From Enterococcus alishanensis (GTDB lineage Bacteria; Bacillota; Bacilli; Lactobacillales; Enterococcaceae), in contig NZ_JAHUZB010000006.1 in NCBI RefSeq assembly GCF_019218635.1, positions 1 to 64,000 of the forward strand: DNA of 64,000 nt, given 5' to 3'. Position 1 is the first letter of the stretch. Every line of letters starts with the position of its first letter. The translations under genes and the position numbers were made by a program. The notes beneath the pieces are model-generated. The model searched no databases. It worked only from the letters and a program-made list of their open reading frames with translations, and was not told the origin of the DNA. Below, one piece after another: positions 11,014-20,983 of the stretch.

Positions 11014-14000
11014 CTACTCTTTGTACTTTTGTTCTCGTAAAGCTGCGATAAACAAGCCAATTTCACGTAACCAGACAGCTTGATCCATATTTTTATCAAT
11101 ACTTAATTTAATGACCATCTGCTCTTTTTCAACGCCCAGAGTCGCTTTTAATTTTGTCGCCGAGAGAGCCTCAAAAATTTGTTCAACTTGATAAGCTTTG
11201 GTACCAGCTTTACTCAAAGCAATCCGAATCTGATTGTCATTTTTCACGATACTTTCCACCAATGCCCGGTCGCCGTCCATCTTAATTTGACCAATTGTCA
11301 ATAAGTGGGCGACCTCATCAGGATAATCTCCAAAACGATCAATCATATCTTCTTCTACTTCATTTAGCATATCGCTACTTTCCAATTCACGAATCCGTTT
11401 GTAGATTTCAATTTTTTGTCGTTCGTCTTCAATATAGTCACCAGGAATATACGCATCAATGCCCAAATTAATTTCAACTGAAGTCTTTTCAATTTGAACA
11501 TTTTTTCCTTGTTTACGACTGACTGCTTCACTTAACATTTGTGAGTACATATCAAAACCAACGGCATCAATAAATCCATGCTGTTGTGCGCCTAATAAAT
11601 TCCCAGCGCCTCGAATTGATAAATCCCGCATGGCGATTTTAAAACCAGAGCCCAACTCAGTAAAGTCTTTAATCGCTTGTAGTCGTTTTTCACTGACTTC
11701 ATTTAAGACTTTTTGCTGTTCATACATGAAGTAAGCATAAGCTACCCGATTACTCCGTCCTACGCGACCACGTAATTGATACAAAGTAGATAAGCCCATA
11801 TAGTCGGCGTTTTCAACAAACAAAGTATTCACATTAGGGATATCTACACCCGTTTCAATAATCGTCGTCGTCACCAAAATATCATATTGACCATCGATAA
11901 AATCAAGCAAAGTATTTTCCAACTGAACTTCCGTCATCTGCCCATGAGCAAAACTAATTCTGGCATCGGGAACCAACATTTGCAATTCTTCGACTTTTCG
12001 TTCAATTGTTTCCACCCGATTATATAAGTAGAATACTTGACCACCACGTGCCAACTCCCGTTCAATCGCTTCTCGAATCGCCCCCGGGTTAAATTCCATT
12101 ACATATGTTTGGATCGGATAACGATTTTCTGGTGGTGTTTCAATGACAGATAAATCTCTCACACCTAGCATAGACATATGCAAAGTTCGAGGAATTGGCG
12201 TAGCTGTTAAAGTTAAAACATCGACTTGAGAGCGTAATTGTTTTAATCGTTCTTTATGTTTTACACCAAAACGCTGCTCTTCATCGACGATTAGTAAGCC
12301 TAAATCGGCAAAGTGGATATCTTGTGACAACAAACGATGGGTACCAACCACAATATCAATTTGACCTGTGCGTAGTTTTTCAATCGTTTCATTTTGCTGT
12401 TTTTTTGTGCGGAACCGACTTAATACGGCAACATTCACTGGGAAATTCTCAAAACGTTCCAGCATGGTTTCATAATGTTGCTGCGCCAAAATCGTTGTGG
12501 GCACTAAAAAGGCTACCTGTTTATTTTCTTTGATGGCTTTAAAAGCACCTCGCAAAGCCACCTCAGTTTTACCAAAGCCGACATCTCCTACTAACAAGCG
12601 ATCCATTGGTCGTTTCTTCTCCATGTCGTGCTTAATTTCGGCACTAGAGCGTAATTGGTCATCGGTTTCGGTATAAGGAAAAGCATCTTCGAATTCTTTT
12701 TGATATTCATCATCTGGACCAAAAGCATAGCCAACTTCAGCCTCACGTTTGGCATACAATTCGATTAAATCATCGGCAATATCTTCAATTCGAGCAGAAA
12801 CCTTACTTTTGGTTTTGCCCCATTCACTGCCACCAAGTTTATTAACTTTTGGCGGTTTCGCTTCAGAAGAAACATATTTTTGGATTAAGTTTAACTGAGT
12901 AACCGGAATAAACAATTTATCATCTTTTTGGTAAAGAATCGTCATGTAATCTTGGTGAACGCCATCGATTTCAATTGTCTCCATACCGATATACTTACCA
13001 ATCCCATGATTAGCATGAACAACAAAATCTCCGGCTTTTAACTCATTATAACTTTTCAAACGCTCTGCATTAGAAATCGTCTGACGGCGTGCCCGTTTTT
13101 TTGTTACCTTTTGGAAAATTTCTCTTTCTGTTACGACCACCAATTTTTCTTGAGGTAATTCAAAACCACTTAAAACAGTTCCTTGCATGATTTGAGTCTG
13201 TTCAACTAACAAATCATCTGGTGTCGTTTGAAGGGCTTTGATTTCAACATCATGAAATTCTTGGGTTAATTTTTCTTTACGTTCATCATCGAAAACATAG
13301 AAAATTACCGTTTGGCCTTGTTTTTGCCAACGGTCTACCTCAGTTTTTAGTAAGTGCATTTGTCCAAAAAACTGTTGCATCGAACGATATTGAAAATGAT
13401 GCAATCCTTCAAAACGCAGATTGCCCATTCCTTTTTGAAAGAGTGAGAAGAAAGTGGTCGTCAAGTTTGTTTGCTTTAATAAATCAATTAAATTCTCACC
13501 AAAAACTTGTTCTGAAAACACACGCAATTCAGCAATTTTTTGGGTTTGCCATTCAGCTTCTTCTCGTTCGATTTCACGATTGGTTTCCAATAAGCGGGTA
13601 TAATCATCCACATAAAGGAAACTTTCTGAATTAAAATAGTCCAATAATGAATTTTTCTTACTATATAATAGGTCAGTATAGAAACGCGCATTTTCTGTTG
13701 GAATCCCGTCTTGCCAGCTAGCGATCAGTTGACCATAATAATCACTTAAAAAATCCTTATCATTTTGATCTTTCGTAACTACTAAGCGGTTCGATAACAA
13801 CTGATTAACTTTTTCAGCGCCTTGCTTCAAATCTTCATCTGAAAAAACCAATTCCGTTGTCGGTGCAATCAAGACTTCTTGTAAATTCTCCACTGAACGT
13901 TGTGTATCAGCTTCAAAATATCTCAAGGAATCTATTTCCACATCAAATAACTCAACACGAACAGGGTATTCGGTAGTTAACGGGTAAATATCAATAATAC

Positions 14001-14526
14001 TTCCCCGCATACTGAATTCACCGGGTTTTCCAACCATACTTTGACGTTCGTAACCCATTAAAACCAATTTTTGCGGTAAATTTTCTAAGTCAATTTCACT
14101 ACCAATTTCCCATTTAAGCTGGCTAGCTTGCCAAGTTTCTGGGGTGGGTAAATATTTCCGCAAGGCAGCAGCTGGCACAATATAAATACCCTTTTCTTGC
14201 TGACTTAATGCCGTTAGGGTTGCCACCCTTTCACTTCGAGCTTCTGGTGAAGCAAAAGCCATCTCAGCTGACAACACTTCATCCACTGGGAAAACATGAA
14301 CATCCTCAGTCAATTGGCGTAATTCTTCCGCCAATTGACCGCTGTAATACAAGTTAGGCACAACAATTATTATTTGATTTTGGAAAGTTTGAAAACTTCC
14401 TGCCATTACTAAAGCTTTAGCTGAACCAGACAATCCAGTGACTAATTGACGTTTGGCTTTTGCGGCTAATTGTTGTTGCCACTCTTTAACCAAAGAACTT
14501 TGATTAATAAATTCTACTATATTCAT
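11014..14526 (-). CDS. mfd: Transcription-repair coupling factor
   Basis: DNA translocase that removes stalled RNA polymerase and recruits UvrAB. At 1170 residues it is full length: an N-terminal UvrB-like region, the RNA polymerase interaction domain (KAGDFVVHANHGIGKYIGME), helicase Walker A GDVGFGKTEVAL and DEEQ box DEEQRFGVKHKERL. The TRG motif region and the C-terminal UvrA-inhibitory domain follow. ATG has GGAGA eight bases upstream. It lies 12 bp after pth. Confidence 0.97.
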   Translation of the reverse strand: MNIVEFINQSSLVKEWQQQLAAKAKRQLVTGLSGSAKALVMAGSFQTFQNQIIIVVPNLYYSGQLAEELRQLTEDVHVFPVDEVLSAEMAFASPEARSERVATLTALSQQEKGIYIVPAAALRKYLPTPETWQASQLKWEIGSEIDLENLPQKLVLMGYERQSMVGKPGEFSMRGSIIDIYPLTTEYPVRVELFDVEIDSLRYFEADTQRSVENLQEVLIAPTTELVFSDEDLKQGAEKVNQLLSNRLVVTKDQNDKDFLSDYYGQLIASWQDGIPTENARFYTDLLYSKKNSLLDYFNSESFLYVDDYTRLLETNREIEREEAEWQTQKIAELRVFSEQVFGENLIDLLKQTNLTTTFFSLFQKGMGNLRFEGLHHFQYRSMQQFFGQMHLLKTEVDRWQKQGQTVIFYVFDDERKEKLTQEFHDVEIKALQTTPDDLLVEQTQIMQGTVLSGFELPQEKLVVVTEREIFQKVTKKRARRQTISNAERLKSYNELKAGDFVVHANHGIGKYIGMETIEIDGVHQDYMTILYQKDDKLFIPVTQLNLIQKYVSSEAKPPKVNKLGGSEWGKTKSKVSARIEDIADDLIELYAKREAEVGYAFGPDDEYQKEFEDAFPYTETDDQLRSSAEIKHDMEKKRPMDRLLVGDVGFGKTEVALRGAFKAIKENKQVAFLVPTTILAQQHYETMLERFENFPVNVAVLSRFRTKKQQNETIEKLRTGQIDIVVGTHRLLSQDIHFADLGLLIVDEEQRFGVKHKERLKQLRSQVDVLTLTATPIPRTLHMSMLGVRDLSVIETPPENRYPIQTYVMEFNPGAIREAIERELARGGQVFYLYNRVETIERKVEELQMLVPDARISFAHGQMTEVQLENTLLDFIDGQYDILVTTTIIETGVDIPNVNTLFVENADYMGLSTLYQLRGRVGRSNRVAYAYFMYEQQKVLNEVSEKRLQAIKDFTELGSGFKIAMRDLSIRGAGNLLGAQQHGFIDAVGFDMYSQMLSEAVSRKQGKNVQIEKTSVEINLGIDAYIPGDYIEDERQKIEIYKRIRELESSDMLNEVEEDMIDRFGDYPDEVAHLLTIGQIKMDGDRALVESIVKNDNQIRIALSKAGTKAYQVEQIFEALSATKLKATLGVEKEQMVIKLSIDKNMDQAVWLREIGLFIAALREQKYKE

Positions 14527-14538
14527 AAAAGGACTCTC

Positions 14539-15096
14539 CTAGTTAAAACGATTCATCGTTTGGACGAAGTCGTCAGTCTCTATGTAATCTTCAATTGCTT
14601 CTTTAGCCCGCATAACTGTATCAGTGATAATAGCTGTTTCTTCATTATTAAAAGAGCTTAATACATGATTGACAACTGTCTTATTATTCGACCGTCCAAT
14701 TCCAATTTTCACTCGATCAAAAACAGATGTCCCTAAATGAGAAATTATACTTTTTAAACCATTATGTCCACCGGCACTACCTTTTTGACGCAAGCGTAAT
14801 TTTCCTAAAGCCAAATCCAAGTCATCTGATACAACCACCAACTCTTCTGGATAAACACCAAAGTACGTCATCAACGGTCCCACCGCACGACCAGATTCAT
14901 TCATAAAGGTTTGCGGCTTCACCAATAAAATCTTTTCACCATTAATAAAAAAGTCAGCTACTTCTGCTTCAAAAGTATTCTTTTTAAAAGTTGCACCATG
15001 AGATTTAGCTAATTCATCTACCACCATAAAACCCACATTGTGTTTGGTATTTTCATATTTCCTACCAGGATTTCCTAATCCAACAATCATTTTCAT
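14539..15096 (-). CDS. pth: Peptidyl-tRNA hydrolase
   Basis: Releases peptides from peptidyl-tRNA that drops off the ribosome. The 185 residues begin MKMIVGLGNPGRKYENTKHNVGFMVVD, which includes the catalytic His of the TKHNVGF signature. LVKPQTFMNESG and the GSAGGHNGLKSI motif follow. It is the first gene of the leftward pth-mfd-flippase-rqcP series and has its own extended -10 promoter at 15168-15176. Confidence 0.96.
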   Translation of the reverse strand: MKMIVGLGNPGRKYENTKHNVGFMVVDELAKSHGATFKKNTFEAEVADFFINGEKILLVKPQTFMNESGRAVGPLMTYFGVYPEELVVVSDDLDLALGKLRLRQKGSAGGHNGLKSIISHLGTSVFDRVKIGIGRSNNKTVVNHVLSSFNNEETAIITDTVMRAKEAIEDYIETDDFVQTMNRFN

Positions 15097-15131
15097 TTAT
15101 TTTTCCTCACTATCTTAAACATGACAAAAGG

Positions 15132-15156
15132 CTGGATAATCAAAATGATTATCCAG
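15132..15156 (-). other. Perfect hairpin in the pth 5' leader
   Basis: A 10-bp perfect inverted repeat (CTGGATAATC with GATTATCCAG) around a 5-base loop is followed on the minus strand by CCTTTTG. It starts within a few bases of the predicted pth transcription start, so it could stabilise the 5' end or act as a weak attenuator. The 305-bp gap between pth and ldh holds this hairpin and the two divergent promoters; I see nothing else there. Confidence 0.6.
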
Positions 15157-15167
15157 TCGACTGGTTC

Positions 15168-15176
15168 ATTATAGCA
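15168..15176 (-). promoter_or_regulatory. Extended -10 promoter of pth
   Basis: The minus strand reads TGC-TATAAT, a consensus -10 with the TGn extension and only a poor -35 (CGTCAA). It lies about 70 bp upstream of the pth ATG. Confidence 0.6.
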
Positions 15177-15331
15177 CAAACTGCCACTTTTTGACGGTAA
15201 ACGCTCCTGCTAAAATAGGTTTTTTTTACTAGATTTTCCAAAAACTTTATAATTCTTCTATCCCTTTTAATCGATACTAAAACGGTTTCTTATGAAACAG
15301 CAAAAAAAACTGTACTAATTGATGTGTTATT

Positions 15332-15363
15332 ACGTGACAAATTTCATAAACTAGTGTTATTAT
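15332..15363 (+). promoter_or_regulatory. ldh promoter with possible Rex operator
   Basis: The -10 is TATTAT at 15358-15363, with a weak -35 (GTGACA, 15334-15339) 18 bp upstream. The interval 15332-15349 (ACGTGACAAATTTCATAA) matches 13 of 18 positions of the Rex operator form TTGTGAAATATTTCACAA. Rex is a NADH/NAD sensor known to control fermentative genes including ldh in Gram-positives. The binding site is an inference. Confidence 0.45.
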
Positions 15364-15401
15364 CACACCAGTGAAAAGTTTATTTGAAGGGATTGGTCTA
15401 A

Positions 15402-16382
<981 letters not shown>

Positions 16383-16395
16383 ATGAAGCTATTAG

Positions 16396-16428
16396 AAACT
16401 GTTGAGAAAATTCTCAACAGTTTTTTTA
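16396..16428 (+). terminator. Terminator of ldh
   Basis: A 13-bp stem (AAACTGTTGAGAA/TTCTCAACAGTTT) with a two-base loop is followed by a T run. Confidence 0.9.
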
Positions 16429-16525
16429 AATTTTACATTTAATTCAGACAGATGGCTCGCTTTTTCATATCAATATGTTATAGTAAATTGCGTACATATC
16501 TTTTTAGAATAAGGAGTTATTTCTA

Positions 16526-17938
16526 ATGAGCCGAGCAGAAAAAAGAAAAAATTCAAGAGGCAAAAAAGGACTAATCATTGGATTAGGTTTAGTAGCCGTT
16601 GTGATTGTTGGTGGTTACTCCATTCGCAGCGTCCATTATAGTCAAAGATTTTTACCTAATACTGAAGCTAGTGGCGTTGATATCAGCAATTTAACTGTTG
16701 ACGAAGCCAATCAAAAATTAGAAAAAGAACTTTCTGATACAGCTTTCATGATCAAAATTGATGGTAAAAATTGGAAAGAAATTAACCGTGACGATGTTGG
16801 TTGGAAATCTGATTATACTTCTGATTTGCAAAATATTAAATCAGAACAAAATCCATTTTCATGGGGCACTCAATTGGTTTCAGCGGCTAGTACCACTGAT
16901 CTAGAAAATACAACAGTAGATTCTGATCAATTAAATGCCGTTGCTGCAGTAGTTAGAAATGATATACAAGCAACGAATGAAAGCCGCACACCCTCGACTG
17001 ATGCAACCATCAATCAAAACGATAGTGGTGACTTTGAAATTGTTGCCGAAAAACAAGGAACCCAGATCGATGTAGATAAGGCTGCCAAAGCTTTCGAAAG
17101 TGCCGTTGAATCTGGAAAATCAACTATTGATTTTTCAAATTACTATACCAAGCCAGCTGTTACTAGCAATTCAACTAAGTTAAAGAATACTTTATCTAGC
17201 ATTGATAAAATTGCTAATGTCAAAGCAACTTACAGCATCAATGGAGAATCGATTCAGATACCGTCAGAATCAATTAAAAGTTGGTTAACTACTGATGAAG
17301 CTGGTAACGCAACATTGGATCAAGAACAAGTCACAAACTATGTCACAGAATTAGGCAACAAATATAACACTAGTACGAACCCAACTAAATTTACTAGCAC
17401 TAGACGTGGCGAAGTAGAAGTCCCGGCTGGAACTTACGGTTGGACGATTGATACAGAAGCAGAAGTAACTGCTTTAACTGATCAAATTTTAGCAGGCGAA
17501 AGCTTCACTCGTTCACCAAAAACAAATGGTTCGACAACCGCTGATCATAAATTAATTGACAACACTTATGTTGAAGTCGATTTAGAAAATCAGCACATGT
17601 GGTTCTATCAAAATGGTGAATTAAAACTTGAAACTGATATTGTCAGCGGAAAACCAACCACACCAACTCCTGCAGGTGTAAATTATATTTGGAGCAAGGA
17701 AACCAATACAACTCTACGAGGCACAAATGATGATGGCAGTAAATATGCCAGCCCAGTAAGTTATTGGATGCCGATTGATTGGACCGGTGTTGGTATTCAC
17801 GATTCAGACTGGCAAAGTGCTTACGGTGGTAGCCGTTGGTTAACTTACGGATCTCACGGTTGTATTAATACCCCACCAGGTGTAATGAGCCAATTATTCG
17901 GGATGGTTTCTGTCGGTGTACCAGTCTTAGTCTTTTAA
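16526..17938 (+). CDS. L,D-transpeptidase, Ldt(fm)-like (YkuD domain)
   Basis: A membrane-anchored peptidoglycan cross-linking enzyme. At 470 residues it has a basic N terminus, one transmembrane helix at about 16-34, two putative PG_binding_4 repeats between about 50 and 330, and a C-terminal YkuD domain. The YkuD catalytic block is GIHDSDWQSAYGG followed by YGSHGCINTP, with His and catalytic Cys in SHGCIN. Length and layout match Ldt(fm) of Enterococcus faecium, which forms 3-3 cross-links and can bypass beta-lactam-sensitive D,D-transpeptidases. AAGGAG precedes the ATG. It stands alone between two terminators. Confidence 0.92.
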   Translation: MSRAEKRKNSRGKKGLIIGLGLVAVVIVGGYSIRSVHYSQRFLPNTEASGVDISNLTVDEANQKLEKELSDTAFMIKIDGKNWKEINRDDVGWKSDYTSDLQNIKSEQNPFSWGTQLVSAASTTDLENTTVDSDQLNAVAAVVRNDIQATNESRTPSTDATINQNDSGDFEIVAEKQGTQIDVDKAAKAFESAVESGKSTIDFSNYYTKPAVTSNSTKLKNTLSSIDKIANVKATYSINGESIQIPSESIKSWLTTDEAGNATLDQEQVTNYVTELGNKYNTSTNPTKFTSTRRGEVEVPAGTYGWTIDTEAEVTALTDQILAGESFTRSPKTNGSTTADHKLIDNTYVEVDLENQHMWFYQNGELKLETDIVSGKPTTPTPAGVNYIWSKETNTTLRGTNDDGSKYASPVSYWMPIDWTGVGIHDSDWQSAYGGSRWLTYGSHGCINTPPGVMSQLFGMVSVGVPVLVF

Positions 17939-17943
17939 AAATA

Positions 17944-17976
17944 AACGCTTAGTCCATTGTGACTAGGCGTTTTTTA
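17944..17976 (+). terminator. Terminator of the L,D-transpeptidase gene
   Basis: An 11-bp stem (AACGCTTAGTC/GACTAGGCGTT, one G-U) is followed by TTTTTA. Confidence 0.85.
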
Positions 17977-17993
17977 TTGCTGCAAAACACAAT

Positions 17994-18024
17994 AAAAGGA
18001 CTGATCAACGACCAATCCCTTTTG
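17994..18024 (-). terminator. Probable terminator of yebC
   Basis: An imperfect stem (AAAAGGACTGATC with GACCAATCCCTTTT) ends on the minus strand in TTTTATTG. It lies just past the yebC stop. The pairing is weaker than in the neighbouring terminators. Confidence 0.5.
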
Positions 18025-18030
18025 CCTTAT

Positions 18031-18753
18031 TTATTCTGCTGAAGTAAAGACCTCTGACACATCATCGTCATCTTCCAGTTTATCAATTAATTGTTCGAGT
18101 TTTTCTTTTTGCGCAGTTTCTAAAGCAACTGTCGTTTGCGGCACCATTGTTAATTCTGCTTGTGCCAAAGTTAAACCGTCAGCTTCCAACTGATCGCGCA
18201 CAGTCGTAAAGTCTTCAGGTGTTGTATAAATTTCAAAAACCTCTGGCGATACTTCCAAATCTTCCCCACCAGCTTCTAACACATCTTCAAACATTTGATC
18301 TTCATCAATAGCTAGTCCCTCACGCTCAATCACAATATATCCTTTTCGATCAAACATATAACTAACCGAACCCGTTTCACCTAAATTGCCACCATTTCTG
18401 GTGAAAGCTACTCGGACATTGGTTCCGGTCCGATTACGATTATCTGTCAAAGTGTGAACTAAGACGGCTACACCTCCAGGTCCATAACCTTCATAAGTAA
18501 TTTCGTCATAATTTTCATTATCGCCAGCAGAAGAAGCTTTTTTTATTGCACGATTAACATTATCGTTTGGCATGTTCGCCGCTTTAGCTTTATCCATTAC
18601 CAATCTTAATGAGGGATTATCGGACGGATCAGGACCACCAGCTTTGGCAGCCATATAAATTTCTCGCGATATTTTTTGGAAAATCTTCCCTCTTTTGGCA
18701 TCTTGTGCATTTTTTCGCCCTTGAATATTGTGCCATTTGCTATGTCCTGACAT
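18031..18753 (-). CDS. yebC: YebC/PmpR family protein
   Basis: The 240-residue protein begins [22 protein letters not shown], the family hallmark, and has the usual acidic C-terminal domain. Members have been described as DNA-binding regulators, and more recently as ribosome-associated factors that ease translation of proline stretches; the sequence alone does not decide between these. TTTAGGAGG lies seven bases before the ATG. Confidence 0.94.
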   Translation of the reverse strand: MSGHSKWHNIQGRKNAQDAKRGKIFQKISREIYMAAKAGGPDPSDNPSLRLVMDKAKAANMPNDNVNRAIKKASSAGDNENYDEITYEGYGPGGVAVLVHTLTDNRNRTGTNVRVAFTRNGGNLGETGSVSYMFDRKGYIVIEREGLAIDEDQMFEDVLEAGGEDLEVSPEVFEIYTTPEDFTTVRDQLEADGLTLAQAELTMVPQTTVALETAQKEKLEQLIDKLEDDDDVSEVFTSAE

Positions 18754-18821
18754 ACTTCATTCCTCCTAAATTATTCATCTTAATAATTGTCTCGCGAACC
18801 AGCATTTCCGTCAAGAATAAA

Positions 18822-19340
18822 TCATTTTCTTCGTTGTTTGAAAGATAATATTATCGTAAGAATGACCGTTGCTGTTAATGCACCCACCGCATCCAGCATA
18901 ACATCTTGAAATAATGGTGTTCGTCCACCAGTTAGCATTTGGTGAAATTCATCTGTTGCTGCATATCCAGTAGCTGCCAATGTAGCAAAAATCAGACTTA
19001 AGCCCTTAGCGGAATTTTTCAAATTTGGATATAATCCTAAATATAAGCTACCACCTAATACAAAATAAGTGAAAAAATGCGCGCCTTTTCGAATGAAAAA
19101 TTCGATAAATTTACTATAACCTTGTGCCTGAATACTTACTTCGCTATCTCCGTACTGAAATGCAATTTGGCTCAGTTGAGTTTTAAAAGGTTGCGTAGTT
19201 AAAAATTGCTGAATCGTCGATACTTGACTTTGTTCTTGATAAGTCATCGATGAACTATAAAATAAAATTATCATTACTGCTAAAGCAACAACAAAATAAA
19301 GTCGCCCATTACGATGGTTTTTTATAAATAATTCCTTCAC
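18822..19340 (-). CDS. VanZ-family membrane protein
   Basis: At 172 residues it has about four transmembrane segments and the conserved VanZ-like blocks RKGAHFFTYFVLG (about 83-95) and DEFHQMLTGGRTPLFQDVMLD (about 127-147). Family members occur widely in Firmicutes. VanZ itself gives low-level teicoplanin resistance, but most chromosomal homologues have no assigned role. It is not part of a glycopeptide resistance cluster here. Confidence 0.88.
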   Translation of the reverse strand: MKELFIKNHRNGRLYFVVALAVMIILFYSSSMTYQEQSQVSTIQQFLTTQPFKTQLSQIAFQYGDSEVSIQAQGYSKFIEFFIRKGAHFFTYFVLGGSLYLGLYPNLKNSAKGLSLIFATLAATGYAATDEFHQMLTGGRTPLFQDVMLDAVGALTATVILTIILSFKQRRK

Positions 19341-19361
19341 TTGATACTCCTTCTAAGATAC

Positions 19362-19395
19362 AAAAAAACTGAGCCAAGAAGACTTGGCCCAGTTT
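19362..19395 (-). terminator. Terminator of the SagA-like gene
   Basis: A 13-bp stem (AAACTGGGCCAAG/CTTGGCTCAGTTT on the minus strand, one G-U) is followed by a U run. Confidence 0.88.
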
Positions 19396-19408
19396 GTATA
19401 GTTTTGAA

Positions 19409-20755
19409 TTAACCTAAAACATTCACAGCAAAGCTTGGTGCATAATAAGCAGTGCTTCCGATTGTTACGCTTTCGCCTGGTTGAGGTGCATGGATATATT
19501 GTCCTCCACCTAATGCGATTGCTACGTGGTAAGAACCACCTTGGCTACCCCAGAAATATAAATCTCCCGGTTGAGCAGCACCTACTGAGATAACTGTTCC
19601 AGCTGATTCTTGAGGAACTGTCCAGCCACCGATACTCATGCCAACTTGTGCAAATACGTAAGAAGTGAAACCTGAGCAGTCAAATCCTGAAGGAGTTTTT
19701 CCGCCCCATACATAAGGAACACCGATATATTGTTGTGCAATTGAAGTAATTGATGCGCGTGATGCACTTGCTCCAGTACTTGGTGCTGGTGTAGGAGTTG
19801 TTGGTGCTGGCGTTTCAACTACAGGTGTTTCTACTGCTGGTGTTTCAACTACAGGCGTTTCTGTAGTATTTGTATTGTCATTGCTTACTTCTGGTGTTGA
19901 AGGTTCAGTCACACTCGGTGTAGTTGGTTCAGTTACACTTGGTGTTGTTACTTCAGTTGCTGGTGCTTCAGTTGTAACAGAAGTAGAGCTTTCACTTGAT
20001 GCTTGTTGTTGTGCTGCTTCAGCTGCTGCTTGCGCATTTGCTGCCGCTTGTTGTTCTGCTGCAACTTGTTGTTGCTCAGCAACTGCTGCTTGTTGTTCTG
20101 TTTGTAGGCTTGCTTTTTCATCTTCTGCTGTTGCTTGATCAGCAGCATAAGTTGTTTGTTGTACTTTCAAATCAGCTTGCGCTGAGATTAAGTTACCTTT
20201 TTGTTGTTCTAATTCAGCTTGGTTAGCTTGAATTTGTTGTAATTGTTGTTCGTTTTCAGCTTGCTTTTGTTGAACTGCTTCTTTATCCGCTTTTTGTTGT
20301 TCAACTAAATCATTGTTCGCTTTAACAATTGTTGTCATCGCTTGAATGCGACCAACAGCATCTGAGAATGATTCTGCATTTAATACCACGTCAACTACAT
20401 TTGTAGAATTTTGTCTTACTTGGACTTGACGTGCTTGTTTTTGGATCATTGCAGAACGTTTGTCAATGCGCTCTTGTAAAGTAGTAATTTGGTCTTGCAA
20501 GTCTTGAGAATTTGCTTGCAATTCTGATTGTTGGGCTAATAAATCTTGTGCCTTTGTATTAATGTCTGCAACGTCTGATTCTAATGAACTGATTTGAGAC
20601 TGAGCGTCAGTCTGTTGGTTTTGTAAACTAGAGATTTTTGAATCTTGATCGGCTATTTTACTATCAAATTCATCGGCTGAAGCTGCATATGGAGCTGCTA
20701 GGGCACTTAATGTTACTGTAGTTAGCATTAATGCTGATAACAAACTTTTTTTCAC
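19409..20755 (-). CDS. Secreted SagA-like NlpC/P60 peptidoglycan hydrolase
   Basis: At 448 residues it has a signal peptide (about 1-27, ending AAPYAASA). A long PcsB/SagA-type coiled coil follows (about 30-245), very rich in Gln and Ala. A Pro/Thr/Val/Glu linker with repeated TPSVTEP and VETP units spans about 246-325. The C-terminal NlpC/P60 domain has catalytic Cys in DCSGFTSYVF and His in YHVAIALGGG. E. faecium SagA has this build, lies by mreCD, and cleaves peptidoglycan stem peptides. A septal wall-remodelling role is likely. The long coiled coil is the part expected to contact a membrane activator, as in PcsB-FtsX. Confidence 0.92.
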   Translation of the reverse strand: MKKSLLSALMLTTVTLSALAAPYAASADEFDSKIADQDSKISSLQNQQTDAQSQISSLESDVADINTKAQDLLAQQSELQANSQDLQDQITTLQERIDKRSAMIQKQARQVQVRQNSTNVVDVVLNAESFSDAVGRIQAMTTIVKANNDLVEQQKADKEAVQQKQAENEQQLQQIQANQAELEQQKGNLISAQADLKVQQTTYAADQATAEDEKASLQTEQQAAVAEQQQVAAEQQAAANAQAAAEAAQQQASSESSTSVTTEAPATEVTTPSVTEPTTPSVTEPSTPEVSNDNTNTTETPVVETPAVETPVVETPAPTTPTPAPSTGASASRASITSIAQQYIGVPYVWGGKTPSGFDCSGFTSYVFAQVGMSIGGWTVPQESAGTVISVGAAQPGDLYFWGSQGGSYHVAIALGGGQYIHAPQPGESVTIGSTAYYAPSFAVNVLG

Positions 20756-20857
20756 TTTATAAATCCTCCGACTACTGTTTAAGTTTTTTATTTTTGAATT
20801 TTATTAGACTTTTTTTCTAACACAATGCAAAGGATACCACAGCTTTGTGTCATAGAG

Positions 20858-20874
20858 ATAATAGCTTTGTTACA
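20858..20874 (-). promoter_or_regulatory. Possible WalR box upstream of the SagA-like gene
   Basis: On the minus strand, TGTAAC-AAAGC-TATTAT matches the WalR direct repeat TGTWAH-N5-TGTWAH at 11 of 12 positions (G to A in the second half). It lies about 100 bp upstream of the gene. WalRK control of PcsB/SagA-type hydrolases is known in related bacteria; binding here is an inference from a short motif. Confidence 0.35.
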
Positions 20875-20920
20875 AAAGTGTTTCATTTCAAATATAAATT
20901 GTTGAGGGTTTGTCACAATA

Positions 20921-20952
20921 AAAAAAACAAAGGATTGCCCTTTGTTTTTTTC
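20921..20952. terminator. Bidirectional terminator after mreD
   Basis: An AAACAAAGG/CCTTTGTTT stem has an A run on one side and a T run on the other. It would serve mreD on the minus strand. Confidence 0.8.
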
Positions 20953-20983
20953 TCTTCATACGATTTGATCAATGACTGCTAAA

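Noticed and set aside
18822-19340. VanZ-like gene as a glycopeptide resistance marker
   Set aside because: It stands alone without vanA/B-type ligase, vanH, vanX or vanRS. It is a common chromosomal family.
19875-20226. Plus-strand frames rich in Val/Leu/Cys opposite the SagA-like gene
   Set aside because: They are antisense reflections of Gln/Ala-rich codons and the repeat linker, with no start signals.
19800-20250. A repetitive stretch that might suggest a CRISPR or tandem repeat array
   Set aside because: The units are short, degenerate and in frame with the protein linker and coiled coil, and there are no spacers.
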